Part shown: positions 57,773 through 64,000 of the stretch, in pieces
How the letters are laid out: each line of letters begins with the position of its first letter
Numbering within the stretch: position 1 is the first letter of the stretch
Origin: an uncultured Methylophilaceae bacterium
GTDB taxonomy: Bacteria > Pseudomonadota > Gammaproteobacteria > Burkholderiales > Methylophilaceae
DNA: 64,000 nucleotides
Assembly: GCA_903870995.1 (NCBI GenBank)
Contig: CAIQFD010000043.1
Coordinates: 42,432 to 106,431 of the forward strand
Direction of reading: 5' to 3'
Notes under the pieces: model-generated
Seen by the model: only the letters and a program-made list of their open reading frames with translations
Database searches by the model: none
What the model was told of the DNA's origin: nothing
Made by a program: the position numbers and the translations under genes

Positions 57773-58462
57773 ATGACTGAGTTACCCGTAAATGCAGCTG
57801 CAGACATGTCTTTAATGACCTTGCTCACAGGTGCAAGTTTGCCAGTGCAGATGGTGATGGCGATTTTGCTTATCGTATCTATCGTTTCATGGTGGTATAT
57901 CTTTATTAAAGTCATGACGATCGGTCGTGCAGAAAAAGAGGCTGAAAGCTTTGAGCATACTTTTTGGACTGGCGGCGACTTAAATAAACTCTACGATGGG
58001 GTATCTGCAGGCCGTAACAAGCCTCATGGAATGTCTAGTATCTTTGAAGCGGGTTTCAAAGAGTTTGTGCGTTTGAAAAAACAACCCGGTTTGGAAGTGA
58101 GTGACTTAATGGAAGGTTCGCGCCGTGCGATGCGTGCGGCTTATAACCGTGAAATGGATGATTTGGATTCTCATTTGCCTTATTTGGCATCGGTTGGTTC
58201 TGTCAGCCCTTATATTGGTTTATTTGGCACAGTTTGGGGCATCATGAATGCTTTTCGTGGCTTGGCTAACATGGCGCAAGCAACCTTAGCGCATGTTGCG
58301 CCAGGCATCGCAGAAGCATTAATTGCAACGGCAATTGGCCTGTTTGCAGCGATTCCTGCGGTGATTGCGTATAACCGCTTTTCATCTTCTGTAGACCGCT
58401 TAGCGGTACGTTACGAAAGCTTTATAGAAGAGTTTACTAATATCCTGCAACGTAAGAGCTAA
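57773..58462 (+). CDS. tolQ: Tol-Pal proton channel subunit TolQ
   Basis: Forms with TolR the proton-driven motor that energises TolA during cell constriction. It has 229 residues and three membrane helices (about 21-42, 137-160, 172-195), with conserved SVSPYIGLFGTVWGIMNAF. tolR follows after 2 nt. Confidence 0.96.
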   Translation: MTELPVNAAADMSLMTLLTGASLPVQMVMAILLIVSIVSWWYIFIKVMTIGRAEKEAESFEHTFWTGGDLNKLYDGVSAGRNKPHGMSSIFEAGFKEFVRLKKQPGLEVSDLMEGSRRAMRAAYNREMDDLDSHLPYLASVGSVSPYIGLFGTVWGIMNAFRGLANMAQATLAHVAPGIAEALIATAIGLFAAIPAVIAYNRFSSSVDRLAVRYESFIEEFTNILQRKS

Positions 58463-58464
58463 GC

Positions 58465-58860
58465 ATGGCGCGCCTTCGCAAACGTAGAGCAATGAACCAA
58501 ATTAACGTCGTGCCTTATATCGACGTGACTTTGGTATTGCTGGTGATTTTTATGGTGACTGCACCGATGACCAATCCTGGTGTGGTTGAACTGCCTAAGG
58601 TTGGTGCGGAAGTGCTTAAGCAACAAGCTGCACCAATTGTGATTACTGTCATGGCCGATGGTAAAGTGCAATTTCAAGAAAAGCAATTGAGTAATGATCA
58701 GTTGTTATTTGAAATCAAAAACCAGGTAACCAAAGAACCAGATCGTGCATTTGTGATTAGTGCTGATAAAAAAGTGGACTATGAGAAAGTGGTTGAGGTC
58801 TTAGCTTTACTTAAAAAGACAGGCGCTAAAGCTGGTTTGTTGTTGAATCCAGCTAATTAA
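58465..58860 (+). CDS. tolR: Tol-Pal motor subunit TolR
   Basis: A 131-residue ExbD/TolR protein with one membrane helix (about 16-38). It includes the conserved NVVPYIDVTLVLLVIFMV region, where the Asp (PYIDV) is the proton-carrying residue. The periplasmic domain follows. tolA starts 3 nt after the stop. Confidence 0.96.
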   Translation: MARLRKRRAMNQINVVPYIDVTLVLLVIFMVTAPMTNPGVVELPKVGAEVLKQQAAPIVITVMADGKVQFQEKQLSNDQLLFEIKNQVTKEPDRAFVISADKKVDYEKVVEVLALLKKTGAKAGLLLNPAN

Positions 58861-58863
58861 AAC

Positions 58864-59700
58864 ATGATTCGTCGGCATGAAAAAAATGTAGTTTGGCAAG
58901 CAGGGGCATTCACGGTATTAGTCCATGGCTTGTTGCTAGCATTATTTTTGGTGTCCTTTCAGTGGAAAACCGTGCAGCCGATGAATATTGCACAAGTTGA
59001 ACTTTGGGATAGTGTTCCTACACCTGAAGCTGCTGCTGTAAAGCCCCCTCCGCCTGAACCGGTGTTAGAGCCTAAAGTGGTTGAGCCAGTTAAACCAGAG
59101 CCTAAGGTAGCGCCCGAACAAGAACCTAAGGCTGAAATTCAAACTAAAAAAATGCCAGAAGCTCCCCCGAAAGTTGAGAAGCCGAAACCAGAGCCTATAA
59201 AACCGAAGGAAGAAAAGCCTAAAGACCCTCCCAAAGAACAGCCTAAGCCAGAGAAAACGAAAGCAGATGTAGATGCGTTAAAAAAGTTACAACAAGCATT
59301 GTTGGCTGAAGACTCGCAATCTCAAAAGCGTGATTCAGCCAAGTCCGAGGCCAGTCCTGCTGGTTCAAAAACTGCGCAAGTGGCCCAGGCTGGTTCACAA
59401 AATGCTGGTGAAATCGATAAGTACAAAACGATGATAAGTAGTAAAATTAAGCAACACGTCAATAAACAATTATGTGGTCAAGATAAATCTATTAAAGTGA
59501 CTTTTATGATTGCGTTGATGCCGACGGGTGAAGTGATGGGCCGTCCAAAGTTGATTAAGGAAAGTGGAATGTCCTCTTGTGATGACGCAGTTGAACGCGC
59601 AATTTTAGAGTCTCAGCCACTTCCAGTGCCAACATCTTCTGATTTGTTTAGCCAGTTCCGTGAGTTAAATTTAGTTTTTAGGCCTAACGACACCAACTAA
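58864..59700 (+). CDS. tolA: Tol-Pal envelope-spanning protein TolA
   Basis: Links the TolQR motor to TolB-Pal across the periplasm. Its 278 residues comprise an N-terminal membrane helix (about 13-37), a long Pro/Lys/Glu-rich domain II (about 52-150, repeated EPK and PKP units) and a TonB-like C-terminal domain (about 185-278). Two Cys (in LCGQDK and SSCDDAVE) are placed to form its disulfide. Domain II is shorter than in E. coli. Confidence 0.93.
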   Translation: MIRRHEKNVVWQAGAFTVLVHGLLLALFLVSFQWKTVQPMNIAQVELWDSVPTPEAAAVKPPPPEPVLEPKVVEPVKPEPKVAPEQEPKAEIQTKKMPEAPPKVEKPKPEPIKPKEEKPKDPPKEQPKPEKTKADVDALKKLQQALLAEDSQSQKRDSAKSEASPAGSKTAQVAQAGSQNAGEIDKYKTMISSKIKQHVNKQLCGQDKSIKVTFMIALMPTGEVMGRPKLIKESGMSSCDDAVERAILESQPLPVPTSSDLFSQFRELNLVFRPNDTN

Positions 59701-59717
59701 TTTGGTAGAATTAACAT

Positions 59718-61001
59718 ATGTTAAATAAACGTTTATTTATTCTTCTTTTATTATTGCTTCCAATGATTGCCAAGGCTGAACTGACGGTTGAGGTTGTTGG
59801 AGGTGCTGCACAACAAATTCCAATCGCGATTGTTCCGTTTGCCACGCAAGCTAGTTCAGCTCCAGCTCAACAAGATAGTTTGTCTAATGTCATTGGTGCA
59901 GACTTGCGCTTAAGTGGACTTTTTCGAGTGTTGGAAACTCGTGGTGTTGCTAATCAACCGCATACCCTTTCTGAGGTGAAATATAGTGATTGGACCAGCA
60001 TTCAAACTCAGGCATTAACGATTGGTGCTGTAGATAGCTTGCCAGGCAATCGACTTAAGGTGTCTTTTAGATTGGTGGACGTGTTAAAACAAAATCAATT
60101 GCTCGCGATGGAATTTAATATTACGCCAGCTCAGGAGCGCGCGACTGCCCATCGTATTGCGGATATGATTTACGAAAAACTAACAGGTGAAAAGGGTGTT
60201 TTTGCAACGCGCATTACCTATGTGAATAAAGAAAATGGACGCTATTCGTTGCAAGTGGCTGATGCTGATGGGTTTAACCCTCAGACAGTTGTTTCTTCAA
60301 AAGAGCCTTTGATTTCACCTTCATGGTCGCCAGATGGCACGAAGTTGGCTTATGTTTCTTTTGAAAAGAAAAAGCCAGTTATTTTTGTGCAGTCATTGTT
60401 GTCTGGTCAACGCATCGTATTGGCAAATTTTAAGGGTAATAATAGTGCGCCAGCTTGGTCGCCAGATGGTACTAAGTTAGCGATTGTTTTAACTTACAGC
60501 GCAAACTCACAAATTTATGTGATTAATGCTGATGGCAACGGTTTAAAGCAGATTTCATTTAGTAATGGGATTGATACTGAGCCTGAATGGTCGCCAGATG
60601 GTGCATTCATATACTTTACGTCTAATCGAGGTGGTGGCCCGCAAATATATCGCATGCCTTCGAACGGTGGCGATGCAAAACGCGTGACATTTGAGGGTTC
60701 TTATAATGTGAGTCCTCATCTGTCAACGGATGGCAAGCTATTGACGTTTATTAAACAAGGTCCAGCAGGTTTTAAAGTGGCTGTGCAGGATTTAGCAACA
60801 GGTCAAGTACAGGTTGTAAGCGACACCACACAAGATGAATCGCCAAGTTTTGCACCGAATGGTCGAATGATTCTTTATGCGACAAGTATTGGTGGGAAAG
60901 GTACGCTCGCGGCGGTTTCTGTGGATGGCCGTGTGAAACAACGATTAAAAGATACGGGTGGTGATGTGCGTGAACCTTCATGGGGCTCATCGCTCAATTA
61001 G
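59718..61001 (+). CDS. tolB: Tol-Pal periplasmic protein TolB
   Basis: A 427-residue precursor with a signal peptide (ending AKAE), an alpha/beta N-terminal domain (about 25-160) and a six-bladed propeller (about 170-427). WSPDGT/WSPDG repeats near 200, 250 and 290 mark the blades, which bind Pal. It is transcribed after tolA at 17 nt. Confidence 0.96.
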   Translation: MLNKRLFILLLLLLPMIAKAELTVEVVGGAAQQIPIAIVPFATQASSAPAQQDSLSNVIGADLRLSGLFRVLETRGVANQPHTLSEVKYSDWTSIQTQALTIGAVDSLPGNRLKVSFRLVDVLKQNQLLAMEFNITPAQERATAHRIADMIYEKLTGEKGVFATRITYVNKENGRYSLQVADADGFNPQTVVSSKEPLISPSWSPDGTKLAYVSFEKKKPVIFVQSLLSGQRIVLANFKGNNSAPAWSPDGTKLAIVLTYSANSQIYVINADGNGLKQISFSNGIDTEPEWSPDGAFIYFTSNRGGGPQIYRMPSNGGDAKRVTFEGSYNVSPHLSTDGKLLTFIKQGPAGFKVAVQDLATGQVQVVSDTTQDESPSFAPNGRMILYATSIGGKGTLAAVSVDGRVKQRLKDTGGDVREPSWGSSLN

Positions 61002-61044
61002 TGCTATTTGACGATTTTTATGTAGTTTTATTTAGGAGAAAGAA

Positions 61045-61593
61045 ATGAGAAAAAGTTTATTAATAAGTGTGTTGTTGGCTGCAGCATTGGCTGCTTGTTC
61101 AAACAATGCTGTAAAAAATAAACCAGCTGCACCAGTGATTGATAGCAGCAGTTCATCACAAGCCAAGCCAAGCACAACAGCAAAAGATGATGGCGCTTCA
61201 ACAGCAGTTGCTAATCAAAATGGCGCTGAAGGTAATCCATTGAAAGATCCAAACAACATTCTTTCTAAGCGTAGCGTTTACTTTGACTTCGATAAAGATG
61301 AAGTTAAAGCAGAGTATCGTCCATTGGTAGAAGCGCATGCTAAATATTTAGTTGCAAATCCAAATGCTAAAGTGATTTTCCAAGGCAACGCAGACAATCG
61401 TGGTTCACGTGAATACAACTTGTCATTGGGTCAACGTCGTTCAGTGGCTGTAAAAAAAGCAGCTAACGTATTAGGCGCACAAGACAAGCAAATTGAAACA
61501 GTGAGCTATGGCGAAGAAAAAGCTAAAGATTGCAAAGACGAAACTTGTTATCAACAAGACCGTCGTGTTGATATCGTTTACGAAAACGAGTAA
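61045..61593 (+). CDS. pal: Peptidoglycan-associated lipoprotein Pal
   Basis: Outer-membrane lipoprotein that grips peptidoglycan and keeps the outer membrane attached at division. It has 182 residues. The lipobox is LAAC with Cys18, followed by a Ser/Ala linker and an OmpA-like domain (about 73-182) with VYFDFDKDEV and the peptidoglycan-binding NADNRGSREYNLSLGQRR. A good AGGAGA ribosome site precedes it. cpoB follows after 5 nt. Confidence 0.97.
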   Translation: MRKSLLISVLLAAALAACSNNAVKNKPAAPVIDSSSSSQAKPSTTAKDDGASTAVANQNGAEGNPLKDPNNILSKRSVYFDFDKDEVKAEYRPLVEAHAKYLVANPNAKVIFQGNADNRGSREYNLSLGQRRSVAVKKAANVLGAQDKQIETVSYGEEKAKDCKDETCYQQDRRVDIVYENE

Positions 61594-61598
61594 TCCAT

Positions 61599-62450
61599 AT
61601 GCGCAAACTGATTCTGATTAGCATTTGTTTATTAAGTGTTTCGCAACTTGCCCATGCGGCTTTGTTTGATGACAAAGAGGCACGCCAGCAAATTGTCGAT
61701 TTACAACAAAAAACAGATGCTCAGAATCAGTCTACTCAGGCAACACTTGAGGCATTAAAAAAATCTCAGCAGGCCTTGGAAGAGCGCGTTCTTTCTATTG
61801 AGGGCGTGATTAAAAGCCAAGGTCTGATGGATTTACTCAGTCAAATTGATCGGCTGAATGAAGAGCTGAACAAAGTGAAAGGTGATTTGGAAGTTGCACA
61901 GCATGATATTGAAGTGTCGCAACAGCGCCAAAAAGATTTATATGCGGATACGGATGGTCGTTTACGTAAGTTAGAAACAGGCATAAGTGCTAATAATTCA
62001 ATATCTGAGAACAAAGAACAGGCTGCGCCAGCAGGAAATGTAAGTGCAGGCCCTACAGAAAATAGTGCTGAATTAAAAGCGCTAGAAAATGCGCAAACAC
62101 TATTAAAAGAGGGTAAATATAAAGACGCATTCGATGCCTTTGATAAATTTATACAGAGTTACGCCAATAGCAAACAAGTGCCTAATGCCCAGTATGGCTT
62201 GGGCTTTGCACAGTTTTCTTTGAAGAATTACAAAGCAGCGATTGCAACGCAGCAAAAGCTGATTGGTCAATTTCCAGATAGCCCAAAAGTGCCCGATGCA
62301 AAATTCAATATTGCAAATTGCCAGATCCAGCTTTCTGATATTGAAGGGGCTAAAAAAACATTGCGAGATTTAATCGCACAACATCCGACAAGTGAGTTGA
62401 TCCCTAATGCAAAACGTCGATTGACGGTGTTAGAGTCTATTAAGAAATAA
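61599..62450 (+). CDS. cpoB: Tol-Pal-associated coordinator CpoB (YbgF)
   Basis: Periplasmic protein that couples the Tol machine to peptidoglycan synthesis. It has 283 residues. The signal peptide ends AHA, followed by a coiled coil (about 25-125, rich in Gln/Glu/Lys) and C-terminal TPR units (about 160-280: ALENAQTLLKEGKYKDAFDAF, YGLGFAQFSLKNYKAAI, FNIANCQIQLSDIEGAKKTL). It ends the tol-pal cluster before queE. Confidence 0.95.
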   Translation: MRKLILISICLLSVSQLAHAALFDDKEARQQIVDLQQKTDAQNQSTQATLEALKKSQQALEERVLSIEGVIKSQGLMDLLSQIDRLNEELNKVKGDLEVAQHDIEVSQQRQKDLYADTDGRLRKLETGISANNSISENKEQAAPAGNVSAGPTENSAELKALENAQTLLKEGKYKDAFDAFDKFIQSYANSKQVPNAQYGLGFAQFSLKNYKAAIATQQKLIGQFPDSPKVPDAKFNIANCQIQLSDIEGAKKTLRDLIAQHPTSELIPNAKRRLTVLESIKK

Positions 62451-62482
62451 GCCTATTTGCTTCAATCGAAGCTTTTTATATT

Positions 62483-63121
62483 ATGTCCCTACGTATTTTT
62501 GAGATTTTTCATTCACTGCAAGGCGAGTCATCTAGAGTTGGCTTGCCCACGGTATTTGTTCGCCTAACGGGTTGTCCCTTACGTTGCGGATATTGTGATA
62601 CAGAGTATGCATTTCATGGAGGTGCGACGCAGAGCTTTGAAGAAATTTTAACTAGAGTTGCGAGCTATAAAGCCCAGTATATTTGTGTCACTGGAGGAGA
62701 GCCCCTGGCGCAAAAGGGATGTAACGAATTGTTGAAGATGCTTTGCGATGCAGGCTATAAGGTTTCAATTGAAACCAGCGGCGCGATGGACATCAGCCAG
62801 GTAGACTCGCGCGTGTCGGTGATTATGGACATCAAGACCCCAGGGTCGGGTGAAGAGAGCAAAAATCTTTGGGGGAATATCGCCCATTTGTCAGCGAAAG
62901 ATGAAGTGAAGTTCGTCCTCGTGGACAGGACTGATTACGATTGGGCGAAGCAGGTGTTAGCTCAATATGATTTGAGCAATAAATGCTCAGTGCTTTTTTC
63001 ACCAGTCTATAAAACACTTCCGCCTGAGCACTTGGCGGCTTGGGTGCTTGAAGATCATCTGCCTGTTCGTATGCAAGTGCAGTTACATAAAATTCTTTGG
63101 GGCGAAAAGGCTGGGGTTTAG
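62483..63121 (+). CDS. queE: 7-carboxy-7-deazaguanine synthase QueE
   Basis: Radical-SAM enzyme that forms the 7-deazaguanine ring on the way to queuosine. Its 212 residues match the short subtype. The SAM cluster motif is CX3CX2C in CPLRCGYC (about 32-39), followed by DTEYAFHGG. The glycine-rich GGEPL and the DIKTPGSGEE segment are present. queC follows after 3 nt. queD and queF are not in the window. Confidence 0.95.
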   Translation: MSLRIFEIFHSLQGESSRVGLPTVFVRLTGCPLRCGYCDTEYAFHGGATQSFEEILTRVASYKAQYICVTGGEPLAQKGCNELLKMLCDAGYKVSIETSGAMDISQVDSRVSVIMDIKTPGSGEESKNLWGNIAHLSAKDEVKFVLVDRTDYDWAKQVLAQYDLSNKCSVLFSPVYKTLPPEHLAAWVLEDHLPVRMQVQLHKILWGEKAGV

Positions 63122-63124
63122 TCA

Positions 63125-63805
63125 ATGAAAAAAGCGGTTGTTTTACTTTCAGGTGGATTAGATTCGGCAACAGTCCTTGCTATTGCTAAAAGCCAGGGCT
63201 ATGAATGTTATTGCTTGAGCTTGGATTATCACCAACGCCATGTGGCTGAATTAATCGCGGCTGAACGTGTTGCGACAACGCTTGGTGCTAAAGCACATAA
63301 AACTGTCCAGCTAGACCTGTCAATGTTCGGTGGCTCTGCCCTGACGGATAACAATATTGATGTGCCAGAAGGACCAAGTGAGGGTATTCCTGTCACCTAT
63401 GTGCCAGCGCGCAATACGATTATGTTGTCATTAGCTTTGGCTTGGGCGGAGACCTTGGCCGCGCAAGATATTTTTATTGGGGTGAATGCACTGGATTATT
63501 CTGGCTATCCTGATTGCCGCCAAGAATACGTGGCTGCATTTCAGCGCATGGCGAATCTTGCCACTAAGAGCGCTGTAGAAGGTAAAACCATCACTGTACA
63601 TGCGCCGCTGATTGATATGACCAAAGCGCAAATTATTCAATGTGGCCATTCTTTAGGGTTTGATTACGGCATGACGGTTTCTTGTTATCAAGCTGATGCT
63701 TCAGGCCGCGCGTGTGGTTTGTGTGACTCTTGTCGATTCCGTAAAGAGGGGTTTGTTGTGGCTGGACTCCCTGACCCAACGCACTATCAATCACCTGCTA
63801 GCTAA
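63125..63805 (+). CDS. queC: 7-cyano-7-deazaguanine synthase QueC
   Basis: ATP-dependent conversion of 7-carboxy-7-deazaguanine to preQ0. It has 226 residues with PP-loop [12 protein letters not shown] at 8-19. Zinc ligands are the late Cys cluster [21 protein letters not shown]. Pairs with queE in one transcript. Confidence 0.96.
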   Translation: MKKAVVLLSGGLDSATVLAIAKSQGYECYCLSLDYHQRHVAELIAAERVATTLGAKAHKTVQLDLSMFGGSALTDNNIDVPEGPSEGIPVTYVPARNTIMLSLALAWAETLAAQDIFIGVNALDYSGYPDCRQEYVAAFQRMANLATKSAVEGKTITVHAPLIDMTKAQIIQCGHSLGFDYGMTVSCYQADASGRACGLCDSCRFRKEGFVVAGLPDPTHYQSPAS

Positions 63806-63843
63806 AGACAATGAGATAAATTTGCAAATAGCGCATATTTACC

Positions 63844-63873
63844 TTGCCAAAGTATTAGAAAATAACGTAAAAT
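63844..63873 (+). promoter_or_regulatory. Candidate promoter of the rpsP operon
   Basis: TTGCCA (63844-63849), 18 bp, TAAAAT (63868-63873), 39 nt before the rpsP ATG and after queC. Confidence 0.35.
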
Positions 63874-63912
63874 CCGCCCCTTTCTGTAAAAACGATTAGA
63901 GAACAAAATATT

Positions 63913-64000
63913 ATGGTAATCATTCGACTAGCCCGCGGTGGCGCGAAGAAGACCCCTTTCTACAGCGTAGTAGTTGCAGATTCACGTAATCGTCGCGACG
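63913..64000 (+). CDS. rpsP: 30S ribosomal protein S16, 5' part
   Basis: The first 29 residues ([20 protein letters not shown] then VADSRNRRD) are the diagnostic S16 N-terminus. The gene continues beyond the window. S16 is an early-assembling small-subunit protein, often followed by rimM, trmD and rplS. Confidence 0.96.
   Translation, partial: MVIIRLARGGAKKTPFYSVVVADSRNRRD

Overview
The window is a chromosomal, housekeeping-rich stretch with moderate GC content. It fits a betaproteobacterium of the Methylophilaceae type (Methylotenera, Methylophilus, Methylobacillus and relatives). The family assignment is inference. It rests on the gene orders pilMNOPQ-aroK-aroB-dgt, yebC-ruvCAB-ybgC-tolQRAB-pal-cpoB-queE-queC and metX-metW, on a lone PQQ precursor gene (pqqA), on a split coenzyme-B12-dependent ribonucleotide reductase (nrdJa/nrdJb), and on a free-amino-acid-type dioxygenase family known from Methylobacillus. 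No prophage, insertion sequence, CRISPR array, tRNA or rRNA gene was found.

Layout. 1-4 kb (minus strand): end of an operon with an RluF-like pseudouridine synthase and uppP (cut by the window edge), then thiC behind a TPP riboswitch. 4.1-6.8 kb (plus): a Pcm-like methyltransferase, tolC and an isochorismatase-like hydrolase. 6.8-8.1 kb (minus): waaA. 8.4-11.3 kb (plus): nrdJa-nrdJb, with a promoter that overlaps two NrdR-box-like sites. 11.3-11.8 kb: a short region with a possible small RNA and, on the minus strand, the 23-residue pqqA. 11.8-18.3 kb: a cupin protein, a small zinc-ribbon protein, an MFS exporter paired with a 2OG-Fe dioxygenase, an LplT-like MFS protein, prfA and hemA. 18.4-24.2 kb (plus): rpe, a tryptophan leader peptide, trpEGDC and hemB. 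24.2-27.1 kb (minus): a conserved unknown gene and mrcA (PBP1A). 27.3-35.1 kb (plus): pilMNOPQ, aroK, aroB, dgt. 35.3-38.6 kb: a major porin, a small Cys-rich lipoprotein, and a TPR-glycosyltransferase on the minus strand. 38.6-46 kb: prmC, metX-metW, a TauE/SafE-family protein, ampG-like, an FmdB zinc ribbon, a DUF502 protein, aspS. 46-52.4 kb: nudB, nadA, a YbhP-like phosphatase with clsB, an envelope lipoprotein, yjbQ, trhP. 52.4-54.4 kb: a MarR regulator with a DUF4440 protein and an EamA exporter. 54.4-64 kb: yebC, ruvCAB, ybgC, the Tol-Pal system, queE, queC and the start of rpsP.

How the genes work together. Much of the window builds and maintains the cell envelope: lipid carrier recycling, Kdo transfer, PBP1A, cardiolipin synthesis, Tol-Pal, TolC, porin and type IV pilus. 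A second theme is cofactor and amino-acid synthesis: thiamine, haem, NAD, folate, queuosine, tryptophan, shikimate and methionine. The most informative sequence-level signals are regulatory: the TPP riboswitch with a visible Shine-Dalgarno sequestering element, the tandem NrdR-like boxes, the Trp leader peptide, the MarR-type palindrome, and the orphan pqqA with a possible short transcript beside it. I did not find a clearly undescribed multi-gene system. The best candidates for new biology are the dioxygenase-exporter pair and the pqqA/small-RNA locus.
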